Below, one piece after another: positions 16,960 through 26,031 of a DNA stretch of 64,000 nt. The DNA lies in NCBI RefSeq assembly GCF_009735585.1, contig NZ_VJVW01000001.1, positions 605,698-669,697 on the forward strand. The letters run 5' to 3'. The DNA comes from Christiangramia aestuarii (lineage in GTDB: Bacteria > Bacteroidota > Bacteroidia > Flavobacteriales > Flavobacteriaceae). The notes beneath the pieces were generated by a model. It ran no database searches. It worked only from the letters and a program-made list of their open reading frames with translations, and was not told where the DNA came from. The position numbers and the translations under genes were made by a program. The number at the start of each line of letters is the position of its first letter. Within the stretch, counting starts at the first letter, position 1.

Positions 16960-18438
16960 CTAAGCCTGGAATTTCTCGGTTAACTCATCTACAATAGATT
17001 CGATCTTTCTGTTCCTTTCCCGTTTTTTCAGGACGATGGCCGGAGCCTGTCGTACCTCACAATCCTGAATGGCGCAACGCTCACAGGTTACCCCCACATC
17101 TTTACGAATGATATTTTCATCGTCAAGAAATTTCACCTTGCGTTCCAGCTGTTTATTCAAAAGCAAGCCGATACTTATGCTTCGGTATTGATTCTCCCGG
17201 AAAGGATCCTGGGTGGCCGATGAAAAAATGAGATACTGGTTCTCATGACTGGGATAATTAGAGATCTGAACGCCAAATTCATGGGAATTACCAGATTTGG
17301 CAATGTCTTCAAGAACTTTCAAAGACATCCAGCGCCTGCAGTAATGCTCATTGGTTTCATTCGCCCTGGGGGAATGGTGGTGAGTTAAATGCAGTTCTTT
17401 GTTCAAATAGTATTTACCGCTATTTGCCCGGTGCGTAATTCTTAGAAAAAACAGGTTTTTTATATTAAATGCCTTTGGCAGAATGTTGGTTAAACGTTGA
17501 TAGAAGGTCTCCGGGGAAGCATTGAATCCGTTTAGCATTTTCGTGAACAACTCTGCATCGAAGGTTTCCTTTTCAAAAAGCTGTTCCAGTTTTAAGGTCA
17601 GCTCTTCTTTAGGGATCACCAATGCTCCCGCAAAATAGGAAGCATAAAAATTATTCAACACCTGGTCGAATCTTTCGAATTTGATCCACGGAAAGGAATG
17701 TAGCCTATCCGAAATTTCCAGGAAATTATAGGCGATTTCCTTGGCGTAAATAAAAGTACGTTGGGCTTCATCGATTCCATCTGCCAGCAATAAAGTATTG
17801 GTCTTCGGAATAAAAACAGACCTCAGGCTTTCCAGGTCTTCGTATTTAGCCAGTTCACTTTCATTAATCTTATAACCATATTCCTCAATAAGAATCTCCT
17901 CCAGTTCTTTTGAGGTAGGTGATTTGGTAAGGTCTACCTGGTAAGCTTTGGCGAACTTGAGCACCTGCTGCTCCAGGTCATCAAAATAATTATTATTCGC
18001 CTCCTGGAAAGATCGCACCGAAGCCAGGAAAAAACTTTCCCTACTGAAGTTATAATGCTTGGCGATTTCTATGATCGTACTAATAAAAGCATTCACCTTC
18101 GCCGGGGCATTAGAGACTATATCGATCAGGTTACTTTCCTTGATCCCGAAAAGGTCCAGCGGAATTTCCTTTAAGATTTTCGACTGCAGCAACTCCCCTA
18201 TTGGAGCAAGATTTTTGTCCAACTTTAAGGACACCATTTGATCATATGGCACTTCTAATTTATCTGAAAGCAGGGCGATTTTATCCGGTTTGGGATATTT
18301 TTTTCCATTTTCTATCTCATTCAAATACGACTTTGATAATCCTGAAAGTTTGGATAATCCGAACAGGGATAAATTCTTCTCGGTCCTTATCTGCTTTAGC
18401 TTCAAGCCAAATATCAGTTTGATATAATCTTCTTCCAT
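16960..18438 (-). CDS. XRE/ScfR-type regulator, RamB-like
   Basis: This 492-residue protein has an N-terminal Cro/C1 HTH (about 8-65, LKLKQIRTEKNLSLFGLSKLSGLSKSYLNEIENGKKYP), a central region in the position of the ImmA/IrrE-like domain but without a visible HExxH, and a C-terminal DUF2083-type domain with a Cys cluster (CERCAIQDCEVRQAPA). This is the layout of short-chain fatty acyl-CoA regulators such as RamB and PrpR, which sense acyl-CoA and control acetate, propionate and glyoxylate genes. It is divergent from malate synthase across a 118-nt region containing repeated GCGAA sites, which strongly suggests that it controls the glyoxylate genes. Confidence 0.85.
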   Translation of the reverse strand: MEEDYIKLIFGLKLKQIRTEKNLSLFGLSKLSGLSKSYLNEIENGKKYPKPDKIALLSDKLEVPYDQMVSLKLDKNLAPIGELLQSKILKEIPLDLFGIKESNLIDIVSNAPAKVNAFISTIIEIAKHYNFSRESFFLASVRSFQEANNNYFDDLEQQVLKFAKAYQVDLTKSPTSKELEEILIEEYGYKINESELAKYEDLESLRSVFIPKTNTLLLADGIDEAQRTFIYAKEIAYNFLEISDRLHSFPWIKFERFDQVLNNFYASYFAGALVIPKEELTLKLEQLFEKETFDAELFTKMLNGFNASPETFYQRLTNILPKAFNIKNLFFLRITHRANSGKYYLNKELHLTHHHSPRANETNEHYCRRWMSLKVLEDIAKSGNSHEFGVQISNYPSHENQYLIFSSATQDPFRENQYRSISIGLLLNKQLERKVKFLDDENIIRKDVGVTCERCAIQDCEVRQAPAIVLKKRERNRKIESIVDELTEKFQA

Positions 18439-18458
18439 AACTCAAATATAGACAATTC

Positions 18459-18506
18459 TGCGAAACACCTCAAAATGCGAATTTATTCTTTTAGCGAACG
18501 TTCGCT
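18459..18506. promoter_or_regulatory. Candidate operator array of the glyoxylate regulator
   Basis: TGCGAA occurs at 18459 and 18476, and GCGAAC at 18494 is the left half of the perfect 14-bp palindrome AGCGAACGTTCGCT (18493-18506). The sites are spaced about 17-18 nt apart in the divergent region between the regulator and aceB. Binding is inferred. Confidence 0.5.
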
Positions 18507-18536
18507 TGTTTTATTAAATTCTTTGTTTTAATATTG
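18505..18536 (+). promoter_or_regulatory. Predicted aceB promoter
   Basis: CTTG (18505-18508) and TAATATTG (18529-18536) are spaced 20 nt, close to the Bacteroidota consensus TTTG/TAnnTTTG with one mismatch in the -7 box. The 14-bp palindrome overlaps the -33 element, so occupancy would affect initiation. Predicted only. Confidence 0.45.
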
Positions 18537-18556
18537 TCCTATAAAACATTAAAACT

Positions 18557-20158
18557 ATGGAAACCACATCATTAAAAATTGCCGATCTAAACTTTTCAAA
18601 AGAAGTAACCAATTACTACCCTGAGATCTTAACCGATGAAGCTCTCGATTTTATCGTCGCGCTTCACGAGAAATTTAATGCTCAGCGTTTATCGCTTCTG
18701 GAAAAAAGAAAGGAACTGCAGAAGTATTTTGATAAAGGTAATTTGCCGGAGTTTCCATCTGAAACCAAAACTATTCGCGAAGGTGACTGGAAAGCCGGAG
18801 AGATCCCGGAGGACCTTCAGGACAGGCGGGTAGAAATTACCGGACCTGTAGACAGAAAGATGATCATCAACGCTTTGAATTCAGGAGCAAGAACCTTTAT
18901 GGCCGATCTTGAAGACAGCACCGCTCCTTCCTGGAAAAATGTAATGGAAGGCCAGCGTAACCTGATCGATGCCAATAAAAAGACCATTTCACTGACCGAT
19001 GCCAAACGTGGGAAATCATATCAGCTAAACGAAGAAACCGCTGTTCTTTTGGTTCGCCCCAGGGGCCTGCATCTCAATGAAAAACACCTTCTGGTTGATG
19101 ATCAGCAGATGTCTGGAAGCCTGGTAGATTTTGGATTGTATGTTTTCCATAATACTAAGACCATGCTGGAAAATAACACGGCTCCTTACTTCTACCTTCC
19201 AAAACTGGAACACTACCTGGAAGCGCGATGGTGGAACGAGGTATTTAATTTTGCCCAGGATTATTTAGAGATTCCCAAAGGCACTTTTAAAGCTACCGTC
19301 CTGGTGGAAACCATCACCGCAAGTTTTCAATTAGATGAAATCATTTATGAATTGAAAGATCATATTGTAGGTTTGAATTGCGGTCGCTGGGATTATATTT
19401 TCTCCTATATCAAGAAATTCAGAAATCATAAAGATTTTGTGGTGCCTAACCGTGACCAGGTGACCATGACCTCGCCGTTCATGGACGCTTATTCCAAACT
19501 GGTGATACAGCATTGCCATAAACGTGGTATCCTGGCAATTGGAGGAATGGCTGCACAAATTCCGATCAAAAATAACGATCGGGCCAATGCCGCTGCTATC
19601 GAAAAGGTTCGAAAAGATAAGGAAAGGGAAGTGATGAATGGCCATGACGGTACCTGGGTAGCGCATCCGGCGCTGGTAGAAGTTGCCATGACCGAATTCA
19701 ACAAACACATGCCACAAGCCAATCAGTTAGATGTATCCCGGGATGATGTTCAGATAACGGAAAAAGACCTAGTTGAAATTCCAAAGGGAACTGTTACCGA
19801 AGCCGGCATCAGGAAAAATATCAATGTCGGAATCCTTTATATGGAAGCCTGGCTGCGCGGTTATGGCGCAGTGGCGCTATACAATTTAATGGAAGATGCT
19901 GCAACGGCCGAGATCTCAAGAACCCAGTTATGGCAATGGTTGAAAAATGAAGTGGTCCTGGAAGACGGAAGAAAATTCAACATGGAGCTATACATCGATA
20001 TTTTCGACGATGAGGTTGAAAAGATACTCACCGAATATGGGGAATCAAATATTAAAAAGAACACCAGGTTTGAATTAGCCTTCAAACTCTTCGATAAACT
20101 GGCAATTTCAGAAAGGTTCGAAGAATTCTTAACGCTACCGGCGTATAAATACCTATAA
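18557..20158 (+). CDS. aceB: Malate synthase A
   Basis: This 533-residue enzyme condenses glyoxylate with acetyl-CoA to malate in the glyoxylate bypass. Visible family features are MADLEDSTAPSW, LLVRPRGLHLNEKH, the active-site segment LNCGRWDYIFSYIKKF, and AIGGMAAQIPIKN. The length matches the A isoform (about 530 residues) rather than GlcB. It is divergent from the ScfR-like regulator and 83 nt upstream of isocitrate lyase, so the two bypass enzymes form a unit. An inverted repeat GTCTCGCAA/TTGCGAGAC in the 83-nt gap may act as an mRNA-stabilising or attenuating hairpin. Confidence 0.97.
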   Translation: METTSLKIADLNFSKEVTNYYPEILTDEALDFIVALHEKFNAQRLSLLEKRKELQKYFDKGNLPEFPSETKTIREGDWKAGEIPEDLQDRRVEITGPVDRKMIINALNSGARTFMADLEDSTAPSWKNVMEGQRNLIDANKKTISLTDAKRGKSYQLNEETAVLLVRPRGLHLNEKHLLVDDQQMSGSLVDFGLYVFHNTKTMLENNTAPYFYLPKLEHYLEARWWNEVFNFAQDYLEIPKGTFKATVLVETITASFQLDEIIYELKDHIVGLNCGRWDYIFSYIKKFRNHKDFVVPNRDQVTMTSPFMDAYSKLVIQHCHKRGILAIGGMAAQIPIKNNDRANAAAIEKVRKDKEREVMNGHDGTWVAHPALVEVAMTEFNKHMPQANQLDVSRDDVQITEKDLVEIPKGTVTEAGIRKNINVGILYMEAWLRGYGAVALYNLMEDAATAEISRTQLWQWLKNEVVLEDGRKFNMELYIDIFDDEVEKILTEYGESNIKKNTRFELAFKLFDKLAISERFEEFLTLPAYKYL

Positions 20159-20164
20159 AAAAAT

Positions 20165-20195
20165 GTCTCGCAACTACTGCCATAGATTGCGAGAC
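20165..20195 (+). terminator. Hairpin between aceB and aceA
   Basis: GTCTCGCAA/TTGCGAGAC, a 9-bp perfect stem with a 13-nt loop, lacks a T run. It is more likely a processing or stability element, or a weak attenuator, than a full terminator. Confidence 0.5.
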
Positions 20196-20241
20196 CTAAT
20201 TATCAAAATTTCAGAAAAATTCAATAATCAAACACAAAATT

Positions 20242-21867
20242 ATGAAAAATTTATCGCAAACTAAGTATCAATCTGCCCTGGAAAAGGTTCAAAACCTCAA
20301 ACAGAAATACGGGGAAAGCTGGAATTCCATTAACCCGGAGAATGCCGCCAGAATGATCACCCAGAATCGTTTTAGAACCGGTTTGGATATTGCGAAATAC
20401 ACTGCCGCTATCATGAGAAAGGATATGGCCGAATACGACCAGGATCATTCTCAATACACTCAATCGCTTGGTAGCTGGCATGGCTTTGTGGCGCAACAGA
20501 ACATGATCGCCATAAAGAAGCATCATAAAACAACGAATAAGAAGTATTTATACCTGTCTGGCTGGATGGTTGCCGCTTTGCGTTCAGAATTCGGACCCCT
20601 GCCAGACCAATCTATGCATGAAAAAACCGCGGTTCCAGCACTCATCAAGGAAATCTATGATTTCCTGCGCCAGGCCGATGCCGTGGAGCTGAACGACCTT
20701 TTTAAAAGGCTGGAAAACGGTGAAGATGTGCAGGATGAGATCGATAATTTCGAAACTCATATAGTACCTATTATTGCCGATATCGATGCCGGTTTTGGAA
20801 ACGAGGAAGCCACTTATCTTCTGGCAAAACAAATGATCGAAGCAGGAGCCTGCGCCATCCAGATAGAGAACCAGGTTTCAGATGCCAAGCAATGCGGGCA
20901 CCAGGACGGGAAAGTGACCGTACCACATGAGGATTTTATCGCCAAGCTGAATGCGGTAAGATATGCTTTCCTGGAATTGGGAGTTGAAGAAGGGGTTATC
21001 GTAGCAAGGACAGATTCTGAGGGTGCCGGCTTAACCCAGAAGTTACCGGTAAGTCAGCAGGAAGGTGACCTGGCTTCAAAATACCTGGCATTTGTAGAGG
21101 CTGAAAATATAGCTATTGAAGATGCCCGGGAAGACGATGTGCTTTTAAAAAGAGACGGTAAACTGGTGCGCCCGGTTCGACTGCCTAACGGACTCTATAA
21201 ATTCAAAGATGGTTCCAATATAGACCGTGTGGTTTTAGACTGTATCACCAGCCTGCAAAACGGGGCAGACCTGCTGTGGATAGAAACTCCCACGCCAAAT
21301 GTCAAGCAGATCGCGCATATGGTGAACCGCGTAAAAGAAGTGGTTCCAAACGCCAAACTGGTTTATAATAACTCCCCTTCTTTTAACTGGACACTGAATT
21401 TCCGCAACCAGGCTTACGAGGAAATGCTTGCCGAAGGTGAGAATATGACGGCTTATGACAGAAATAACCTGATGGATGCTGAATATGACGGATCTGAACT
21501 TTGTCATCGTGCAGATGAAAAGATCAAGACTTTTCAGAAAGATGCCGCCAGGGAAGCAGGGGTTTTCCACCACCTCATCACGCTGCCAACCTATCACACT
21601 ACGGCCTTGCACATGAACGATCTTACCAGAGGTTATTTTTCTGAAGACGGAATGCTGGCCTATGTGGAAAGTGTACAAAGACAGGAAATACGCAAAGGAG
21701 TTTCCTGCGTGAAACACCAGCGCATGGCAGGTTCAGACCTGGGAGATGATCATAAGACCTTCTTCGCAGGTGAAAAAGCGCTTAAAGCAGGTGGAGAGAA
21801 AAACACCAGCAACCAGTTTGCTGAAAAGAAAAAAACCGCCAAACGAGAACTGGTAATGGATAAATAA
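20242..21867 (+). CDS. aceA: Isocitrate lyase
   Basis: This 541-residue enzyme cleaves isocitrate to succinate and glyoxylate, the first bypass step. The catalytic loop reads KQCGHQDGKV (Cys of the KxCGH motif present), with ADIDAGFGNEEATYLL upstream and YNNSPSFNW downstream. The long length and the KQCGHQDGK form match the larger Pseudomonas-type isocitrate lyases. The enzyme is cytoplasmic and tetrameric in known relatives. A hairpin terminator follows. With aceB and the divergent regulator it makes a complete glyoxylate module. Confidence 0.97.
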   Translation: MKNLSQTKYQSALEKVQNLKQKYGESWNSINPENAARMITQNRFRTGLDIAKYTAAIMRKDMAEYDQDHSQYTQSLGSWHGFVAQQNMIAIKKHHKTTNKKYLYLSGWMVAALRSEFGPLPDQSMHEKTAVPALIKEIYDFLRQADAVELNDLFKRLENGEDVQDEIDNFETHIVPIIADIDAGFGNEEATYLLAKQMIEAGACAIQIENQVSDAKQCGHQDGKVTVPHEDFIAKLNAVRYAFLELGVEEGVIVARTDSEGAGLTQKLPVSQQEGDLASKYLAFVEAENIAIEDAREDDVLLKRDGKLVRPVRLPNGLYKFKDGSNIDRVVLDCITSLQNGADLLWIETPTPNVKQIAHMVNRVKEVVPNAKLVYNNSPSFNWTLNFRNQAYEEMLAEGENMTAYDRNNLMDAEYDGSELCHRADEKIKTFQKDAAREAGVFHHLITLPTYHTTALHMNDLTRGYFSEDGMLAYVESVQRQEIRKGVSCVKHQRMAGSDLGDDHKTFFAGEKALKAGGEKNTSNQFAEKKKTAKRELVMDK

Positions 21868-21878
21868 ATCTTACGAAA

Positions 21879-21914
21879 AGCTCAAGACGTTCAATTTCAC
21901 GCCTTGGGCTTTTC
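21879..21914 (+). terminator. Terminator after aceA
   Basis: Stem AGCTCAAG/CTTGGGCT (one G-U) followed by TTTT, 11 nt after the aceA stop codon. Confidence 0.7.
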
Positions 21915-21967
21915 TGCTTTCGTTTGTTAAGCAAGAAACTCAATCTTATAAAAATTAACCTGAAAGT

Positions 21968-21999
21968 GAGACCCTGAAATAAATTCAGGGTGACGAATG
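21968..21999. repeat. Dispersed intergenic palindrome, copy B
   Basis: ACCCTGAA/TTCAGGGT around ATAAA, followed by GACGAATGA: same family as the copies at 11320, 52575 and 58951. Confidence 0.6.
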
Positions 22000-22038
22000 A
22001 TTATTCAGAACAGAAAGAGAAATATTTAAATTGAAATT

Positions 22039-23223
22039 ATGAAAGGCAGAAAATTATTAATGATCCCAGGCCCCATAGAATTTGAACCTGAAGTATTACA
22101 TGCCATGGGAAGAGCTACAACCAGTCATGTGGCGCCAGACTTTATAGAATGCTTCGGAAAAAGTATCGAGCTGATGAGGGAAGTCTGGAGATCTCCGCAA
22201 GGACAGCCATTCATCGTTGCCGGAACCGGAACTTTAGCCATGGATATGGCAGCCGCCAACCTGGTTGAAAAAGATGATCGGGTTCTTGTAATCTCGACCG
22301 GGTATTTTGGCAAACGCTATAAGGATATAATGGATAGATATGGCGCAAAAACCACAATTTTAGAAGTCCCTGTCGGTGAGGTAGTAGATCTTGATGCTAT
22401 CGAAAATGAATTGAAAAACAATTCATACAAGGCTTTAACGCTGACTCATGTGGATACCTCAACCGGAGTTCTGGTCGATCCAGAACCCATTGCAAAACTG
22501 GCGCAAAAATATAATTGCCTGAGTATTTTAGACGGCGTCTGTTCTGTCGCCGGAGAAGAAATAAACCAGGATGATTGGGGAATCGATGTGGTATTAACCG
22601 GATCCCAAAAAGCTATAGGAGTTCCACCAGGCCTGGCCTTACTGGTAGCTTCTGAAAAAGCCATGCAAGTCTGGAATAATAGAAAGACACCTGTTGGAAG
22701 TTATTACGCCGATTGGAGTAACTGGCGACCTATCATGAAAGCTTATGAAGAACGAAGACCTTCTTATTTTGGTACACCGCCTGTTAACTTAATCGTCGCC
22801 CTGGAAACGAGTCTGAAAATAATTCTAAAGGAAGGCATGGAAGTCAGGGTGAAAAGACATCACGAACTGGCGAAAGCTTTCAGGATTGGACTGGCTGCGC
22901 TACAATTCGAGTTTTTACCAGAATCAAATGAAATCTCAGCGAATACACTTACTGCAGCTTATTATCCTAAAGGAGTTGATGGTTCTGCTCTGCTCGCAAA
23001 GTTATCTAAAGACGGGGTGATCCTTGCCGGAGGTTTACTGCCGGAACTAAAAACATCCTATTTTAGAATTGGCCATATGGGATCGGTCTCTTCAAACGAT
23101 CTCATTGTTGTGCTCAGTTCCTTAGAACGCGCTTTAATAGAACTTGGCCATCCCGTCAAAGCCGGGGAAGGATTACAGGCTTTTCAGAGCGAACTTTTGA
23201 CGAAAAATCTGGCTATAGTATAG
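22039..23223 (+). CDS. Class V aminotransferase, alanine-glyoxylate type
   Basis: This 394-residue PLP enzyme opens with LMIPGPIEFEPEVL, typical of the AGXT/serine-glyoxylate group, has the PLP-contact segment VAGTGTLAMDMA, and the Schiff-base lysine in LTGSQKAIGVPPGL. AGXT-type enzymes transaminate glyoxylate with alanine or serine to give glycine. Position directly behind the glyoxylate bypass genes supports glyoxylate as the acceptor, although a terminator after aceA and a repeat separate them, so it is probably transcribed on its own. The amino donor is not determined. Confidence 0.88.
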   Translation: MKGRKLLMIPGPIEFEPEVLHAMGRATTSHVAPDFIECFGKSIELMREVWRSPQGQPFIVAGTGTLAMDMAAANLVEKDDRVLVISTGYFGKRYKDIMDRYGAKTTILEVPVGEVVDLDAIENELKNNSYKALTLTHVDTSTGVLVDPEPIAKLAQKYNCLSILDGVCSVAGEEINQDDWGIDVVLTGSQKAIGVPPGLALLVASEKAMQVWNNRKTPVGSYYADWSNWRPIMKAYEERRPSYFGTPPVNLIVALETSLKIILKEGMEVRVKRHHELAKAFRIGLAALQFEFLPESNEISANTLTAAYYPKGVDGSALLAKLSKDGVILAGGLLPELKTSYFRIGHMGSVSSNDLIVVLSSLERALIELGHPVKAGEGLQAFQSELLTKNLAIV

Positions 23224-23261
23224 CATCTAAATCAGCATAATTTCCATTTAGAAGTAGAGTA

Positions 23262-23304
23262 GAAAAAAAATCCTGCTGGACGAAACCTGCAGGATTTTTT
23301 TTTG
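23262..23304 (+). terminator. Terminator after the aminotransferase gene
   Basis: AAAAAATCCTGC/GCAGGATTTTTT hairpin followed by a long T run; probably usable in both directions. Confidence 0.85.
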
Positions 23305-23485
23305 TTGCAACGCGCATGTCTTTATGCTTGTAAATTTGATCTAATAGTTTCGCGAATACTTATTAAATCGTGCTTATAATTCTAACTTTTCAACATACTA
23401 AAGATAATATTTTTGTTTAATTTATTTTGCATTCAATTAAACAATTGTAGAATATTTAACATCAGAAAGAACAGATGGATAAGAC

Positions 23486-23755
23486 CTAATCTTTCCCGGA
23501 TGTTTTAGTATTGTCGTCTTCCGGAATTTTCAACAGTTCTTCGTTTAAACTATCGGTAATATACCACCTGCGATAATCCCCATCCCTTGTCCCAATATGA
23601 ATATATTTGCCCAAAGAAGTTTTCATGGGGATCATGCCTTTTTTATTGCGGGGATGCTTATAAGTCTCTTCTCCAAGGATCTGGAACTCTTCTTCCATTT
23701 CTTCCACGATCTCCCGGTTTTGATTCAACCTTGTTAGATGCACCTTTCTTTTCAT
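23486..23755 (-). CDS. Small hypothetical protein, 89 residues
   Basis: This short charged protein (MKRKVHLTRLNQNREIVEEMEEEF...) has no signal peptide or membrane segment. It contains a compact central region LGKYIHIGTRDGDYRRWYITDSL that may form a small beta fold. I recognise no family. It has its own ATG and stands in a gap between genes on both sides, and its codon use looks like that of its neighbours, so it is likely real but not certain. Confidence 0.55.
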   Translation of the reverse strand: MKRKVHLTRLNQNREIVEEMEEEFQILGEETYKHPRNKKGMIPMKTSLGKYIHIGTRDGDYRRWYITDSLNEELLKIPEDDNTKTSGKD

Positions 23756-23887
23756 AAGTCTTTCTTCCTCTTGGCGTTAAAGATAATTATCTGGCAGATA
23801 ACATACAGAAACTGAAACAAAATAACATGCATTTTAAGGAATCATTGGCATTTAAAAATGAACTCATTGCGCACTTACTTTTAAGGT

Positions 23888-24334
23888 TTACTTCGGAAAA
23901 AACCTGCCCGTTCGCTTTTGGTATTCTCGGTAGTCGCTGAACTTCTGCAAAAGCAGCTTTTCTTCATAGGCTGTTTTTACTGAAAAAAGGACGTATAAAC
24001 CTAAACATATCATGACTCTGAAGCCAGAATTGGTGTAAATACTGAAACTCCCCAGGCCAATCAGGATACCCGTATAAATTGGATGCCGAATATATTTGTA
24101 CAATCCGGTCTTTACCAGTTTACTTCCTGCTCTCGGTGTGGGAAAGGGAGAAAGATTCTTATTCAGTTGAAGCATTGCCAATAAAAAAATAATAACACCA
24201 AATCCTGAAAGAGCCAGTGCGGTACTTTTTACAAAATCTGGAAAGGATAATTGAAGGACAGGGAGCTCAAAATAATAGAGAATAAAGAGAAAAACCTGTA
24301 CCCCAACCAGCTTATAATCTTTGGCGTTTAGCAT
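23888..24334 (-). CDS. Isoprenylcysteine carboxyl methyltransferase-like (ICMT/PEMT) membrane protein
   Basis: About 148 residues with three or four membrane helices and the hallmark of the ICMT/PEMT fold: LVKTGLYKYIRHPIYTGILIG and, near the end, YEEKLLLQKFSDYREYQKRTGRF. These bind SAM in the membrane plane; the acceptor is unknown. The start was set at ATG 24334 (MLNAKDYK); 24364 is an alternative. The much longer open frame reaching 24568 is rejected because it would cross the terminator hairpin at 24423-24449 and overlap the DUF3303 gene. Confidence 0.8.
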   Translation of the reverse strand: MLNAKDYKLVGVQVFLFILYYFELPVLQLSFPDFVKSTALALSGFGVIIFLLAMLQLNKNLSPFPTPRAGSKLVKTGLYKYIRHPIYTGILIGLGSFSIYTNSGFRVMICLGLYVLFSVKTAYEEKLLLQKFSDYREYQKRTGRFFPK

Positions 24335-24422
24335 GTGTGGAAACTTAAAACCAGAATTAAGCATTAACCTTCCTGATCCATTCAGTGAAAGGCTTTTCCT
24401 AATATAGAACATAAAAAGGAAA

Positions 24423-24449
24423 AATCTGCCAGGTTCGACCTGACAGATT
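24423..24449 (-). terminator. Terminator after the DUF3303 gene
   Basis: AATCTG-C-CAGGT-TCG-ACCTG-A-CAGATT; on the minus strand it is followed by a T run. It has the same nested AATCTG + CAGGT core as the tmRNA terminator. Confidence 0.75.
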
Positions 24450-24495
24450 CTGTGATTAAAGCTTTTGGGAATAAAGTGTTCTTGCCAACTAACCT

Positions 24496-24792
24496 TTAAT
24501 CGCCATAATCCCTGTTCTTTCCAACTTCCCTGGTTTCTTTGTCTCCCAGTACAGGAATCACTGTGCAATCCAGGATCTTATTCCAGTTTAAGGCCCAGTT
24601 GGCGATCGCCTTTGGATCATCAGATTCAAAAATGGCCACTCCAGTGCAGCCTGCCAGATCATGCCATCGCCCAATCATTTTGATCTTATCACCCCAGTCA
24701 TTCTTATCGTCCTGTTCGCTCATCTGTGAAAAACCCTTGAGCGCATCATGCCGGTGCTCCTCGTGAAGCCTCCATGTCAACTTAAATTTCAT
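24496..24792 (-). CDS. DUF3303 family protein
   Basis: This 98-residue protein begins MKFKLTWRLHEEHRHDALKGF and contains GRWHDLAGCTGVAIFESDDPKAIANWALNWN, the pattern of the small DUF3303 family (dimeric alpha-beta-barrel-like fold). No catalytic residue is known for the family. It ends 47 nt before a hairpin terminator on its own strand, so it is probably a single-gene transcript. Confidence 0.8.
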   Translation of the reverse strand: MKFKLTWRLHEEHRHDALKGFSQMSEQDDKNDWGDKIKMIGRWHDLAGCTGVAIFESDDPKAIANWALNWNKILDCTVIPVLGDKETREVGKNRDYGD

Positions 24793-24869
24793 ATCACTTG
24801 AATTTTAATTAATAAAATATCAAGTTACTGATGCAGAATATTTTAAAAACACGGGGTTACTATGTATTT

Positions 24870-26030
24870 TCAACCCTTTTGGCTCCTGCTCTTCCTTATT
24901 TTCACATGAAGGATAAAAGTCATTGCCAGGAAAGTAACTAAGGTAATAAGGACTAACATGCTTAGCTCTGTGCTTATCGATGCCAGGTCTCCCCCATAAA
25001 AAGCTATCTTTCTAAATCCACTTAAAAAATGCGTCAGGGGGATCACCTTTGCGAAACTCTGAATCCCAGAAGGAATTGCCAGGCTCGGCCAGGTGAATCC
25101 ACTTAGAACAAAGGCTGGGGTGGAAATCACCATCAGCAATTCGGTAGCTTTTAACTGGTTTGGGAAAACAATGGAAAATAGCATCCCGATACCCATTCCC
25201 GCCAGGCTCAACAGAATGGTTAGCAACAACATGGGCAGGTTAAAAAGGTCGCCATCTATCCTGAAATATTCCAGGATTCCGGCCACGGCAAACCACATGA
25301 CAGGAATAAGCACGAAAAATGGCAATGCTTTTAATAAGATATGAAAAGGTGACCATTTGCTGATGCTGGCTAGTTCATGGAAATATCCATCCTCAAAATC
25401 ACGGGCAAAAACCAGCGCCAGCGCCAGGAAAATCACCTGCTGCATGATGGCCGCAAGCAATCCGGGCAGCATAAAGCTCAGGTAATTCCCTGCAGAATTA
25501 TATAATTTATTGAAATTGATCTTAAAGCTTTCATAGCTGTCCATGGCCTGTTCCGGCGAATAACCCTGTTTCTTCAGGCCTTCGATCTCGATCCCTGCGT
25601 TCAGGGTCATCAACACCGCCTGAATGTTCTTACTGGCCATGTTGGCGTTCAGGATATTGGCCATATTTAGGTCTACCCTCACTTCCGGATGCCTTTTCTG
25701 AAGTATGTTCGCCTCGAAATCCTGGGGAATGCTCACCACTGCTGCGTATTCTTCATAGGGCATGTCTTCCTTGATATTCCCGGGCACATATCTTACTTCA
25801 CTTATCTTCAGGCCTTCATTATCGTCAAAAGCATCAATGAGTTTATATGATATGGGGCTCTGGTCCTCATCAACGATCAAAAGTGGCAGGTCTACCACCT
25901 TCGCCGGTTCGTACACGAAACCGAACAGGAAACCGTACAGAATAGGAGCTCCAAAAAAGATTGCAAGCAAGACCTTGTTGGAAAAAATCCTTTCAAATTC
26001 GATCCTGAGCAGGCTCTTTAAATTTTTCAT
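24870..26030 (-). CDS. ABC-2 type transporter permease
   Basis: This 386-residue protein has one N-terminal membrane helix, a large extracytoplasmic domain (about 45-175, VVDLPLLIVDEDQSPISYKLIDAF...), then five helices with the ABC-2 segment STPAFVLSGFTWPS. This is the YhgE/YhhJ-like permease layout. It starts 1 nt after the HlyD gene ends, so it is the last gene of a TolC-HlyD-permease operon. No ATP-binding subunit is encoded nearby. The exported substrate is unknown; drugs or bile-like compounds are typical of relatives. Confidence 0.88.
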   Translation of the reverse strand: MKNLKSLLRIEFERIFSNKVLLAIFFGAPILYGFLFGFVYEPAKVVDLPLLIVDEDQSPISYKLIDAFDDNEGLKISEVRYVPGNIKEDMPYEEYAAVVSIPQDFEANILQKRHPEVRVDLNMANILNANMASKNIQAVLMTLNAGIEIEGLKKQGYSPEQAMDSYESFKINFNKLYNSAGNYLSFMLPGLLAAIMQQVIFLALALVFARDFEDGYFHELASISKWSPFHILLKALPFFVLIPVMWFAVAGILEYFRIDGDLFNLPMLLLTILLSLAGMGIGMLFSIVFPNQLKATELLMVISTPAFVLSGFTWPSLAIPSGIQSFAKVIPLTHFLSGFRKIAFYGGDLASISTELSMLVLITLVTFLAMTFILHVKIRKSRSQKG

Positions 26031-26031
26031 A

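Noticed and set aside
23888-24568. Long frame that would extend the ICMT-like gene to 24568
   Set aside because: It would cross a clear minus-strand terminator at 24423-24449 and overlap the DUF3303 gene; the recognisable protein begins near 24334-24364.
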